64,000 nt of DNA from Saccharomycopsis malanga (GCA_004014935.1 CP025323.1:930001-994000); one strand, 5' to 3'. Shown: positions 10,447 through 20,964, counted from the first letter of the stretch. The notes: generated by a model from the letters alone, not told the origin. Numbers and translations: made by a program.

Positions 10447-11708
10447 CTATAAGATGATGGTGGATTTGAAGATAAAATTTAACTGGAGGTATGGATTGGC
10501 CAATGTGATCTTAAGCCGGTTGTAGATTATAAGTTTTGATAGGTGACCAAGATATCTAATATTAGTAGTGGAGTTGAGATCAGCAATTTTTCAACGGTGA
10601 ATCAGAGCCAAGAAAGTAGATACGGACAGCCAGAGTGAAATAAAAACGAGTGACGAACTGGATGGCGGCATGCAAAGGTGGTGATGGGAATTGTTGAAGA
10701 TTTGGTTAAAACTCAAAGTTACCAAATCAAAAAGAAAATAAAGAGGAGCAACTAGATTATAAAAGCATTTAAAGCCAACAAAGTGATTATAAACGTCGAC
10801 GGCTGTCTCTGCCGCAGGGTGCAGAGTGCTGCGTATGAACTCTGCATGCCAAAAGCTTATTTGTCGGGTTCCACCATTCGTATAAAGACAAGTAAGAGCA
10901 AATCAAATAAGGGCAAGAGACGAGCAAAGCCAAAAGTGTGTGGGAAATATGGTGTGTGTTCAGAAGCCTGCATTAGTGCGGTTCACTAACGATCTATGGA
11001 AACTTGCGAGGTGGTGCCTCATAGCGAGTCATATTTTTTTGAATGGAAATATTTGAATCAGAGGATCTTTTGAAGGCGCCGTTTGGATTGTCTTCAACTT
11101 TAAACTTGTCAGATTGTGATTTAAAAAAAGATAAATTGACAAAAAAAAGTAAAACACCGAGATAAAAATAAATGTGGTTTAAACTAGTTTTCATCTTATC
11201 ATATTCACATGTTACTGAGGGAACTTATATTAGCCTGCCAAAATACCATTGTTGATGAACTGCTCGTAATACATACAGATTTCTCGTACATACTTCACCG
11301 ATAGACTTACTATGGGCATTCATATATTGTAAGGGTTCCATTTAACGCAGTTAATTAATTACAAAACTTCTAATTTTTGCTTCAACTATATTGAAAGGCA
11401 CAAATCCACGCCATTGTTGCAGACAAAACAAAGCTCATCATATCATTTGTCTTTTAGACACCTGCTTCTCGTCTTCTCAAGTACTATCACACTCTCATCA
11501 TGCCAATCTCAGTCTGGAATGCAAACGGTCCCAACATGCAGCATAGTGCAGAAACATGCATTAATACGCATGGCTGTTGCCTTTCTGAACATGCTTTGCT
11601 ACTATACATCTGAGTGTGATTGGAGGCCACTTTATATTACTTTTGTAAGTTATTTGAATCGAATGCTTAGTTTGAAATGCCCGAGGAGTCAGCAGCCCGC
11701 TGCGGGTC
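10447..11708. other. Long intergenic region upstream of the Gln-rich gene
   Basis: About 1.26 kb between the start of the Gln-rich gene and the end of the SRS2-like gene. It contains one small open frame worth keeping (10994-11194, listed separately). No repeat, tRNA or other gene is recognisable. Confidence 0.4.
10994..11194 (-). CDS. Possible small single-pass membrane protein, 66 aa
   Basis: ATG-initiated open frame of 66 codons. Residues about 7-24 (HIYFYLGVLLFFVNLSFF) form a hydrophobic helix, and a hydrophilic, basic, proline-containing tail follows, ending TRYEAPPRKFP. That layout is common among small mitochondrial or ER membrane proteins of yeast. I recognise no family. The frame could be chance in AT-rich DNA, although the tail composition is not what random AT-rich DNA tends to encode. 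Confidence 0.35.
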   Translation of the reverse strand: MKTSLNHIYFYLGVLLFFVNLSFFKSQSDKFKVEDNPNGAFKRSSDSNISIQKNMTRYEAPPRKFP

Positions 11709-14361
11709 CTACCAGCGACGGCGTTTTCGATCACCATCCTGTTTTTTCATTGTTGCTTCTCTAAGATAATTTCTTGCACTCATTATCAGAAACCCTGGTG
11801 GGGGTTTCCGTGGCTGTTGGCTCGCATGGCTTCGTTGGTTGAGTCTGGCACTAAGCAGAAGCGGTGCAGAGGGCTCAATACTTTGAGAATTTTTGTTTTC
11901 GTTGATACGTTCCATTTTGACGGTTTTAACAGGCATCAATGTCTGGTATTGCTGCACAATTTGCAAAAAACTAGGCTCATCGGCCGAAATAGCACTATCA
12001 CTGACTGAAACATCATGCAGGCCATTGCTAACTATGGTTTTTTTCAATTTGTATAATTGATTAAGCCCTTCCACCGACAGAAATGCCTTCTGTTGTTCCA
12101 CAGTGGTTTCTAACAACTTTTCGGTGATAAACCGTGAGACCCGTTCCTGAGAATAGCCACTATATCCAAACTGCTTTGCTTGGGATCTGCTCATTGTAAG
12201 TAGCAATTTTGCTCTGGTCACAGCAACATAAAAGATCCGGCGCTCTTCTTCAATAGGGTCTTCCAGTTGTTTCTGCTGAGCATCTCGTAAAGACAAATAG
12301 CTAGGAAGAATGTTTTCGTTGAGTGACGGAATGTAGACCACTGGCCATTCAAGACCCTTGGCTCCATGGATAGTGGATATTGTTACTGATCCCAAGTCTT
12401 CCGTATCTTCATTTCTCTTCTTATCTTTTGTTGAGCTGCTGGCAAACAAGTCGATTGATTCAAGCACTAGGTCTAAGTATGTGAATACCTCTGGTGTGGA
12501 ATCCGCGTCGTCGATAACGTTATACAGTGCGGTGTCTGTGCTGTCTATAAAGTCAGGAATTGTTATTAGAAAACGTTCGGCATCAAACATTTTGATCTCT
12601 CGACGTACTTCCATAATGTTTTGTTGTGCATCTTCATTTTCCTTGTATTGATGCAGCAAACCACTTTCTTGATACAATACATCAAACATTCGTAATAACT
12701 TTTTCATCACATCTGGCAATTCAAGCTCGTCCACCGCAAAAGCATCAAGATTCTGCGTCTCACTCACACATTGTTGTCGAGAATTTTCTATAACCTCAAG
12801 GTACTTTTTGATCTCGCCTCGTATCTTGGGGCTCAACCATTTTACCTTTTCATCCACTAAACAACTCAATGTTACAAAAGGAGACACTTTTGTACTGTTT
12901 TCTGAACGTTTCTCCATTTCAGTGACTATTTTCTCAGCAGACTTTGCTCCTATTCCCCGGGCAGGAAAATTGAGTGTGCGCATAATAGCCAACTGGTCCC
13001 AATTTGAAGCTACAACTCTTAAATAATCTACCATACGCGACACTTCCTCACGTCCCCAGAATGATACGCCCTTGTTAATGCGATACGGAACGCGGCTGAG
13101 TATCAATTGTTGTTCCAATCTCCTAGATTGACTCGCAGCACGTATTAATATTGCAACATCGTTATATGAAAACAATCCTTTGTGCAATGACAGCACTAAA
13201 AACTTGATCTCATTCACAATATGCTTGACTTCGTCGTCTTCTTTGGCAAACGTTTTAAACACTACAGGGAACGAAGCCTCAAGCTGCGATCGAAGATGGA
13301 TCTTTTGCTTCTCTGCAATGATCAGCTGGCAAACATCCAACACCCCCAGTGTAGATCTATAGTTTTCTTTCAAATATATGATTTTTGGTGGGCATTCCCT
13401 TGCACACATAGAAGCAGCCATATTTTCAAAGTTTTCAGCAACAGCATCACGAAACCCGTAAATGCTCTGGTTGGGATCGCCTACAATAGTCACATTATTA
13501 TTCGTAGTGTTTTGGGCAAACTTGAGAAGCAACTCCAATTGAATAGCGTTTGTATCTTGAAATTCGTCAACAAAAACGTGCTGGAGATAATTCAAAAGCT
13601 TTGGATACTTGCCAAGAAGCTCGTTTGTGCAAAGCAACAAATCGTCAAAATCCAATAATCCTAATTGCAGGAGCCGCGTCTCATACTGCGTGTAACTTTC
13701 AACAAAATCCAAATCAAGCTTATTACTCATAGCTTTCAGTGCACGGTAATCTCTAGCCCTTATTCCTTTGGATTTTAGAGAACTTATTCTACTTCTTACA
13801 ATGCCAAGTTTTGCGGCATCATTCTTGGTAGCACCGCCTATTTTCTGTTTGGGAACTATAGATTCCCGTTTCTTCATTTCTGCCAATATCCCTTTCAACA
13901 CCTCGTTAGAATCTTTGGTGTCTGCAATTTTAAACCTCCCTAGCCCAATAAGCTTGCCATACTTTTTCAAAATCTTCACGCAGACACTGTGGAACGTCCC
14001 TATAATAAGCTTACTGGGATCAACATCTTCGTTGCACCGCTGGACAAGATCACCAAGCCGTTCCACCATCTCAGCCGCTGCATTTTTGGTAAAAGTGGTG
14101 ACAATCATCTGCTGAGGAGGAATACAGTGCTCTGTAAGCAAATACGCCACACGAGAGGTCAATACCTTGGTTTTACCTATAGCTGTTAATAACTTGTACC
14201 ATGTAAACTTATTCAACACAACGGAACTGGTGGTTTCCACCATTAAAAGACCTACCTGTTCCTGGGCCTGCAATGATTTGAAGAGGACCCTGGGGCAGGG
14301 CCATCACCGCTTCTTTTTGCTCTTTATTGAGTCCCTCGAGAATACATATTGAACCCAGCAT
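11709..14361 (-). CDS. SRS2: UvrD/Rep-family 3'-5' DNA helicase, Srs2-like, one intron (exons 14361-14256, 14176-11709)
   Basis: Spliced, this encodes 857 residues of superfamily 1A helicase. Exon 1 (106 nt) ends in the first base of a Gly codon before GTAGGT at 14255. The 79-nt intron has TATTAAC near its end and finishes TAG at 14177. Joining restores Walker A AGPGTGKT (31-38) and IIAGPGTGKTKVLTSRVAYL. Later motifs are VDEFQDTN (II), TIVGDPNQSIYGFRDA (III), LKENYRST (IV), TISTIHGAKGLEWPVV (V) and EEERRIFYVAVTRAK (VI). These are closer to Srs2, the anti-recombinase that strips Rad51 from DNA, than to mitochondrial Hmi1. The protein is shorter than S. cerevisiae Srs2 (about 1174 residues), lacking most of its C-terminal interaction tail. 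The basic end (KKQDGDRKRRRW) could be a nuclear signal. The ATG at 14361 is the first in frame. Confidence 0.82.
14177..14255 (-). other. Intron of the SRS2-like gene, inside Walker A
   Basis: GTAGGT donor, TATTAAC branch-like site and TAG acceptor on the minus strand. Frame and motif continuity (GPGTG / KTKV) make this intron near certain. Read through, it gives a stop after a 14-residue extension, so unspliced mRNA would encode a fragment of about 50 residues without helicase activity. Confidence 0.88.
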
Positions 14362-15118
14362 TTTCAAATGTGTTGCGTATGGGTTATCCCCAAACAAACC
14401 CACAGATCGTAAAAGCTTTGCCTACTACTTAAAACAGAGCTTTATAAGCAACAAGCCCTTTTTGTTGATACAGTCCAACTCGAGATGCTCTTCACCCTAA
14501 TGTTTTTTTTTAATTTTTCACTTCTGGCGATGCGACGTTATTATGGGTCTTTAACCAAAATAGGCAGGCTACTACTCATGTATTTACAGTATAGTAGAAT
14601 AAAAATCATGTTCCATTGCAATTTAATTATCTTATGCAGTGTACCATAAGTCAGTATATGCCTTATCGAAATCTTAAACTTTTATATAACTATTGGAATC
14701 TAGTCAAATCTTATTTCAACGTTGGCCACTGGGCCATTTGGCTCAGAAGAGAAAAACAAGACCTAACAGGAACATGGGCGAGAAGATTTTGATGGGCATT
14801 ATTGGGCTTTACCAAGCCCCCTTAGGCATAGCGCGTATATACGAAACTGATATGTACTGGGCTTGAAATATATGATATTATTTTTATTATTATATAAGTA
14901 TATTGATGGAAAATGGTGCATATTGAAGAAATGCTGAAATATCATCTTACAGTGTTAAAAATACCACAGTGTTTTTGAGCAAATTTTTTTGTATTATGAA
15001 TAACTCCAAAATCCTATTCTTACCCCAAACCTACTGTTTTACGAAGCCAAATTCCTAAATCATATACGTGTTGAGTAGGGATGTCTATATAGAACTACTC
15101 TTTTCCCACTGGTGAATT
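14362..15118. other. Intergenic, with a deleted SINE copy
   Basis: Region between the start of the SRS2-like gene and the end of the TMEM19-like gene. It contains the internally deleted repeat copy at 14724-14894. The remainder is AT-rich with no gene seen. Confidence 0.45.
14724..14894 (+). repeat. SINE-like repeat, internally deleted copy
   Basis: Begins CCACTGGGCCATTTGGCTCAG like the copy at 40483. It keeps GACCTAACAGGAACA, then jumps to GAGAAGATT and the conserved 3' end (GGGCTTTACCAAG ... CATAGCGCGTATATACGAAA ... TACTGGGCTTGAAATATATG), and ends in TATTATTTTTATTATTATA. The B-box and the central part of the body are missing (roughly 120 bp). Confidence 0.75.
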
Positions 15119-16048
15119 TCATAAAGGTCCGCAAAAAATCAAATAAATCACAGCCAAGCCAGTGGTCAATGTAATACTTACTAAGTTTACCCCATTGTTG
15201 TCTAGAATGTCCCAACCGGTTACGCTGACTAGTTGGTTGTGCTGAGAGCTGATTTCCTGTTGGTCGAGTCTAACACCGTTAGGATTTTCTACCACAATTC
15301 CATCGGATTTATCAACGTAGGATTTTTGGAATATGGCACCAACAAAGGAGTCTATTAAACTGCCAAGAGTTCCAAAACAAGTCAAAAACACTGATAATTT
15401 AGCCCTACTAACAAATCCTGGGCCAGCTAGGCTTGTAGAAGCAGTGATAATTCCTATTATAAGCGAACCTATGACAGCAGCAGCGAGTCCAATAGAAGAA
15501 ACTCCTCCGTTTGTGCCCTTAGGACAGCTTTTCAAGGTGGTGATCAAGATTGGTGATGTTTTAGACAAGATTCCAAATTCAGAAGACCATGTATCTGCTG
15601 TGGCTACTGCGTAGTTTGTAGCTGCACCAATGAGAAGGTTGTTACTCAATGCTAGCTTGTCAGACACTGTAATTCCTGGATAAATAATACCGTAATTCAA
15701 TGCCAACACTACTAATATAAGTAATGTGGCAGGCAAAGAGTTGGCAACCACTTGAACATGTGTTCTCTGAGCATGGAGGGATACTGTATCATTGCCTTTT
15801 TTAACAGTGGATAACAATTTTGTCAATTTCTCCTTTTCTTTGAGCTTAAACTTGGTGGAAACGTTTCCTAAGATGAAAAAAACGACAACCAAATTTAGAA
15901 AAAGACTGGATGTTGTTGCAGCATGGATAAAACCAATTATAACAGCAGCCAAGATTCCACCATCTGTCAATGACCGATGCGATTTGGCACGATAAGTAAT
16001 GTACCCTAGAACAATGAGCCTGTAGGCAATTGCTATACCGGACACCAT
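15119..16048 (-). CDS. TMEM19 / DUF92-family polytopic membrane protein
   Basis: A 309-residue protein with about six hydrophobic spans. It matches the TMEM19 (DUF92) family. Landmarks are AKSHRSLTDGGILAAVIIGF near the N-terminus, then ATADTWSSEFGILSK and CPKGTNGGVSSIG in the middle; the last two are the signature segments of this family (the human protein has SAGDTWASEVG and GTNGGV). Plant relatives (VTE6) are phytyl-phosphate kinases and others are of unknown function, so the activity here is unknown. The ATG at 16048 directly precedes the first membrane span. Confidence 0.85.
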   Translation of the reverse strand: MVSGIAIAYRLIVLGYITYRAKSHRSLTDGGILAAVIIGFIHAATTSSLFLNLVVVFFILGNVSTKFKLKEKEKLTKLLSTVKKGNDTVSLHAQRTHVQVVANSLPATLLILVVLALNYGIIYPGITVSDKLALSNNLLIGAATNYAVATADTWSSEFGILSKTSPILITTLKSCPKGTNGGVSSIGLAAAVIGSLIIGIITASTSLAGPGFVSRAKLSVFLTCFGTLGSLIDSFVGAIFQKSYVDKSDGIVVENPNGVRLDQQEISSQHNQLVSVTGWDILDNNGVNLVSITLTTGLAVIYLIFCGPL

Positions 16049-16208
16049 GATTTGAAGTACAGAATTGATTAATGATTTGACTGTAACTCTGTTGTAAGAG
16101 AAATACCTGAGATTTGTTAGTATTTTAGCCCTGTAACAATTATTTGGAAAGCACCAGAAAGGGGTGTATGAACCCGCACACTACCGTATATAGAAATTAA
16201 TTATTGCT

Positions 16209-16481
16209 TATATCTTCTATTTCGAGACCAGTACATATCAGTTGTATATACACGCGATGTCTAAAGGGACTTGGTAAAGGCCAATTATGCCCCGGCCATT
16301 ATAATCTTGTCGCTTAATTTGTTGAAAGTAAGCACTAGACTTTGTAGGTCGTATTTCCGACAGTTGCAGTTGCCTGTTCAGCATCGTAAAAGTAGCGAGT
16401 CACCGTGTTTGTCTTGGGAATCAAATCAGTGTTACTGTTAAGTCTTTTGTCACATCTCCGAGAGTGCTATCTGCTAATAGA
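16209..16481 (-). repeat. SINE-like repeat copy
   Basis: Read on the minus strand it follows the family from the head (CTCTCGGAG ... GACTTAACAGTAACA ... TTTGATTCCCAAGAC, a B-box-like block) through ACTCGCTACTTTTA, TCTAGTGCTTACTTTCAAC and TTTACCAAGTCCCTTTAGACAT to CTGATATGTACTGGTCTCGAAAT. The A-box region is degraded. It lies head to head with the module-2 copy that follows. Confidence 0.78.
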
Positions 16482-16682
16482 AACTGCAATCATGTTATAT
16501 GGTTTTTATGTAGTGGTTTTGCATACTGAAACAAACTTCTTCTGCGCTAGAATTACATGATATTATTATCTTTATTATGATTAACCAATGTGAAACATTA
16601 TTAATAATATCTTAACCACCCTACCCATACTTTATATGCCTAATCAGCCCCAAGTTATAGCTTATTTACCCAATTCGCAGGC

Positions 16683-17460
16683 CATAGACAAATTAGGCGT
16701 AGTATCTCACATGGATCACACAGTAACCCTTTGGTTTCTCTTTTTACACTTTGCAAAAAATGGGCATGTTAATCGCCAAAATATACTCTAGAAAAGTAAA
16801 TATATTCTGTCTTTTTAACGAAAATATGCCTATACGCCTTACTATTGCCAAGTGGCCAAGTTGGTTAGGCCATGCGCCACGAAAAACAGTGCAGAATAGT
16901 GCAGAATAGTGCAGAAAAACAAGTGTGGCGTTCCTCACATGGGGTTTTGGTACTCAATTCGCGCTCTCGTCGTTTTGGAGTAATTATCAAACGTTTTGTT
17001 GAATTAAATCAGTGCTATACATGTCATTTTGGTTTGAAAAGACGTACAATATCATTTAAAAATTGTTTTCTATATTATCGTACTACTTGTAATCCAGACT
17101 TTCGAATAGATATTTGAAAAAACGGAAAATTGTCAATTTTGAAAAAAAGTCGATTCTTTCAACTTATATTCTAGAATCTTTACAGCAAACAAAACCATAC
17201 AAAATTAAAATTTCTATACTCTTCTAATCCTAAAGTTTTGTATTATATACCTTGTTTTGATATATGGCTTTTACATAATATTTAATAGTGAGAAAGTATC
17301 ATTTTGTCGAAAATAACATATTATTTGTTAAAAGTCGTGTTTTTAATCCCTCAGGGAGACTCCCTACATTCCTTGAGATTATTCTATAGCGTTTGATTGC
17401 TTTTAGTTTTATTTGTGTTTCCTTAGTGTTTGAGTGAGCTTTTATTTTAAATAAACACGT
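16683..17460 (+). repeat. Module-2 repeat, 5' portion (tRNA-like head)
   Basis: Shares ATAGACAAAT...GTAGTATC, an AT-rich leader, the tRNA-like head (A-box TGGCCAAGTTG at 16853-16863; B-box-like TACTCAATTCGC near 16951-16962) and much of the body with the copies at 23603 and 42338. Similarity fades after GAGCTTTTATT near 17450, so the last part of the module and the directly following SINE are absent here. Confidence 0.75.
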
Positions 17461-18121
17461 ATCAAATTGTTCAGTATGATCTTTGCCAAACTGTAATAAC
17501 AGAACAAGTTTTAATCAAGCTATGGGTTTTATTTGACGAGAGAAACATGAATTAACAGTTTGTTTTCGTTGTTTACAGGCTTTTGGTCTTACTTTGTTGA
17601 ACACAGGCAACAAGTCCGATAATGCCATAACGTTTGTAAAACGACCTATATTTATGTAAAATCTTCACTCGACGAGTGAACACATCTGGCGGATTACATC
17701 AGCAACAATGCTGAAAACAGGAAAAGCCTAAAACCTGCGGATTATTGTTATTGGCGAAACCAAGAATACGACACTCTCAAGACATGGTAATCCTTGATTA
17801 CAGGTCAAAACGATATGCCAGGGACACCTATCAATGCGCACAATGGACTACCAGAGTTGGAGTGCACAGGAAAGACACACCGTTGATCTTACATATATTA
17901 AGGCTGTGGCAGGAACAAAGGCAGTAAAAAGCAGCTCCATTGAAGGATGTTTACTTGAAATAGGTGCTACCATCTACTAGGCTGTTTGGAGATAGATTGT
18001 CCCGTCAGAATGGTACCCGATGCCTAAAAAAAAATTTTTTTTCACTCTATTATTATGCACAATATTTTTCAATGCCCTCAACTAGCTTACCGTTATTACG
18101 ATCCATACCCAAATAGACAAG

Positions 18122-18683
18122 ATGGTTAGTTTTTCGTGTGAGGTAAGTGCCTGTCATCAGTAGGCTGCATCGCCACGATGGAAACTTGGTTTTATTTGGA
18201 CCCATGGGGCCGGGTTGTGCTTTGATACTAACCATTTAGACCTGCAACGACACTATTATCAAGAAGAAGTTGGACCAACACAAGCAACGATGCCGCAGCG
18301 CTGTGTTTACATGCATTGATTGCTCGACCACCTTCCAGGGAAACGACTACAGAGGCCATACTCAATGTATTACCGAGGACGAAAAGTACCAGAAGGCACT
18401 TTACAAAGGCAAGAAGGGCAAACAAAATGCAAAGAATGCAGAGTCCAAGTTGGTGAAGAAACAAGAAACTTTGCCTGAAAAGAAAAAGACTGAAAAACAG
18501 GATAAACCAAACACCAATTCTCCATTGAAAACCGACACTTATGTCCAGAATACCCCAGAAAACTTGTACAAAGTGGTCAAACGCATCAGTAAGGGAGAGA
18601 AACTCAAAACAAAAGATATCCTCAAACATCTTCGCGTCTCCAGTGCAAAGGACGGCCAGCTTGTAGTTGTCTGGGACAAATAA
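18122..18683 (+). CDS. LYAR-type C2HC zinc-finger protein (exons 18122-18142, 18240-18683)
   Basis: Spliced, this encodes 154 residues. Exon 1 is only seven codons (MVSFSCE); GTAAGT starts at 18143, and the 97-nt intron has TACTAAC and ends TTTAG at 18239. Joining in phase 0 gives CETCNDTIIKKKLDQHKQRC and FTCIDCSTTFQGNDYRGHTQC, the paired LYAR-type zinc fingers, which confirms the first exon. A Lys-rich linker follows, then a C-terminal segment (ENLYKVVKRISKGEKLKTKDILKHLR, quoted in part from about residue 115). Length and layout match S. cerevisiae YCR087C-A, a small nucleolar zinc-finger protein; human LYAR acts in pre-rRNA processing. The role here is inferred from the family. Confidence 0.85.
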
Positions 18684-19119
18684 TGGCCTTTAATAGAGAG
18701 TGTTTCGCAGACCATGATATTCTCATGCATGAAGGCGCATCGCATCGCATCGCATCGCATGCAAAGTATGCAAAGCATGCTCCGTGCTGAAGGACTGCAC
18801 CAACATGCAGCAGTCAACGATAACCATTGACGGGAGACAGGTTCCACCCATTCACAGCTCTGACTTGATGCTAAAATAGTCTCGACACGTTGTGTGTATA
18901 CCGTTGTCGAGCATCTTTCTGGATTTGTTCTTTTGATATATATAAACTGCAGCATGTCTAGGTGCTAGGCTTTGGCATTTTTCGATACTATGTTTGTTTT
19001 TTTTAATTTTTTATTTGATAAATTTTACAATTAATAGATAATATTGCTTTAACAAACCATTACGTTGTTACATTTCCCACTTGTTAAGCATCTGTTCATA
19101 CTCATTCACCAAGTAGGAT
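18684..19119. other. Intergenic with short tandem repeat
   Basis: About 440 bp between two plus-strand genes. Contains the CATCG repeat at 18737-18761 and the presumed promoter of the protease gene. No gene seen. Confidence 0.4.
18737..18761. repeat. CATCG pentanucleotide tandem repeat
   Basis: Four to five copies of GCATC in a row, followed by imperfect ATGCAAAG repeats to about 18780, in the flank downstream of the LYAR-type gene. Confidence 0.7.
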
Positions 19120-20538
19120 ATGCTTTTTGATATTTCATTACTTCTAAGTATTGCTTGTGCGTGCACAGCGTTACCAGTGCATTCAGACTTGGTCAAACGT
19201 AATGACACACTCGACATTTTGAAGCAGGCTTTATCCAGACTAAGTACTAGCACAGATCCTGATAGCAGAGTGTCAATTCTGAGCCATGGTCCAAGCAGCA
19301 CTGGCCTTTCCAACAGTGCTAGTAATACCTTGGCTTCTCTGAAAGGTTATTATCAGCTTGATTTCAAGATTGCCAATGGTAACAAGAGTTATGAAGTTGA
19401 TCTGAGCAAGATAAGTGCTCTTACTTCAGGCAAACTTTCGTCTTTAGGCAATGATGATGACGGCGATTCTGGGAAAGACCCGTTAGCTAACAAAAGAGGT
19501 CTTACGGAGCTTGTCACTGTCAAAAACCAGCAAACCTTCTATTCTGTCGATCTTAAGATCGGTTCGTCCAAACAGTCAGTAGCTGTTCTTCTAGACACTG
19601 GATCTTCGGATCTTTGGGTTCCTACCAAGCAACTAAGTAGCAACTTGGGTTTCTTCACTCCAGCAAAGTCATCCAGCTATCATAAATTGAACAGCCAGTT
19701 TGGTATCAGATATGGAGATGGCACCTATGCCAAAGGAACATGGGCCAAGGACGATGTTTCCCTTGGTACGATGGATGTGAATCTCCAGTTTGGGGTTGCT
19801 GACAACGTCACAGCCACGCAAGGTGTCCTTGGACTTGGATTTCCAGGAAACGAAGTGGCCAATCCGAAGTATGACAACCTTCCACAGTTGTTGAAACAAA
19901 AGGGTTATATCAAAAAGGCTGCTTATTCTTTGTTTCTCAACTCTGACGACGCTTCGAGTGGTAGCATATTGTTTGGAGCTGTTGACACCAAGAAGTACGA
20001 AGGCAGCTTGAACAAAATCCCTTTGATTGATATCAATGACAGTGGAATCAAAGTCAACAGCACTGTTGCCTTTTTTGTCAACTTGACTAGTGTTGATGCC
20101 AAGGCAGGACAACTTTCTGAAGGCCATTCCTACCCTGCTCTTTTGGACTCTGGCACCACTTTACTCTATGCCCCAGAGGACTTGTATAAAAAGATTGGCA
20201 AATCTTACGGATGGCACCTTCCTGGAATTGGCTATATTGAGAAATGTGACAAGTACGACGGCCAGAATATCACTTTCTCATTCCCTAACCTGGTTAAGAT
20301 CCAGGTTCCTGTTTCCAAACTCATGTATCCATTGCTCAAAAAAAGTGGTGAGCAATACAAGTCACTCTTCAGAAGAAAGCCTTTATGTATGGTGGGCATC
20401 CAGAAATCATCTCTGAATTTTGTCATTTTGGGAGACAATGTCTTGAGAAGTGCTTATGTTCATTATAACCTTGATGATAGAATGGTTGGAATGGCCCAGG
20501 TTAAATACTCCAAAGAATCAAACATTGTCACTGTTTGA
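19120..20538 (+). CDS. Secreted aspartyl protease (SAP/pepsin family)
   Basis: A 472-residue pepsin-type protease. Signal peptide at residues 1-18 (LLLSIACACTALP). A Kex2-type Lys-Arg follows at 25-26, and another at 125-126 (ANKRG) marks the likely end of the propeptide. The catalytic motifs are DTGSSDLW (159-166) and DSGTT (near 342); ILGDNVLRSAY near the C-terminus is the conserved family segment. The protein ends SKESNIVTV with no hydrophobic GPI signal, so secretion is more likely than a yapsin-style anchor. Activity would be extracellular protein breakdown for nitrogen supply. A minisatellite lies about 120 bp beyond the stop. Confidence 0.92.
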   Translation: MLFDISLLLSIACACTALPVHSDLVKRNDTLDILKQALSRLSTSTDPDSRVSILSHGPSSTGLSNSASNTLASLKGYYQLDFKIANGNKSYEVDLSKISALTSGKLSSLGNDDDGDSGKDPLANKRGLTELVTVKNQQTFYSVDLKIGSSKQSVAVLLDTGSSDLWVPTKQLSSNLGFFTPAKSSSYHKLNSQFGIRYGDGTYAKGTWAKDDVSLGTMDVNLQFGVADNVTATQGVLGLGFPGNEVANPKYDNLPQLLKQKGYIKKAAYSLFLNSDDASSGSILFGAVDTKKYEGSLNKIPLIDINDSGIKVNSTVAFFVNLTSVDAKAGQLSEGHSYPALLDSGTTLLYAPEDLYKKIGKSYGWHLPGIGYIEKCDKYDGQNITFSFPNLVKIQVPVSKLMYPLLKKSGEQYKSLFRRKPLCMVGIQKSSLNFVILGDNVLRSAYVHYNLDDRMVGMAQVKYSKESNIVTV

Positions 20539-20964
20539 TTTGCTCATTAATATAGAATTCCACCCAACCTTTGGAAAATTCGCTTTATTTTTTTTTGCTT
20601 AGTTCTTTTGTTATGTTTTATACAGTTATCCTAGACTTTTTACAATGTGATGTTTGTTAGAAATTGAATCTTGTAGTTGGGGATTTAGGATTGTTTGTTA
20701 AATTTTGATTTTATAGTGGGGAATTTAGAATTGTTTGTTAAAAATTGAATCTTGTAGTTGGGGATTTACAGAGTTGTTAGATTTTGTTTTTGTAGTTGGG
20801 GAATTACAGAAATGTCAAGTATGATTTAATTATATTGTATCCTTTACGGTATTACTAAAAGCATGCGAAATTGTGCATTATAAACTCAATAAAATATTTA
20901 TACTAACAAACATGATAAATTAACAAAAGTGTAATAATTAAAAATTGACAAACATTTTCATTAC
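20539..20964. other. Intergenic between convergent genes, with minisatellite
   Basis: T-rich then A-rich 3' flanks of the protease and PEX14 genes. Contains the tandem repeat listed at 20656-20812 and nothing else recognisable. Confidence 0.45.
20656..20812. repeat. Minisatellite, four imperfect units of 37-41 bp
   Basis: Units begin at 20656, 20697, 20737 and 20776. Each has the layout GTTAR-A/T-TTG-...-TTGTAGTTGGGGATTTA (variable), followed by a short T-rich or AGA-containing end. Units 1 and 3, and units 2 and 4, resemble each other most, suggesting a two-unit duplication. Confidence 0.8.

Larger units (their letters stand above)
16049..18121. other. Repeat-rich intergenic region
   Basis: About 2 kb holding a minus-strand SINE-like copy (16209-16481) and a plus-strand copy of the second repeat module (16683-17460). 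From 17461 to 18121 I see no gene or repeat. The promoter of the LYAR-type gene should lie at its right end. Confidence 0.55.

Noticed and set aside
16853-16962. Functional intron-containing tRNA-Asn at the module-2 head
   Set aside because: Only the 5' half resembles tRNA-Asn; the T-arm does not pair and no GTT anticodon is in place.
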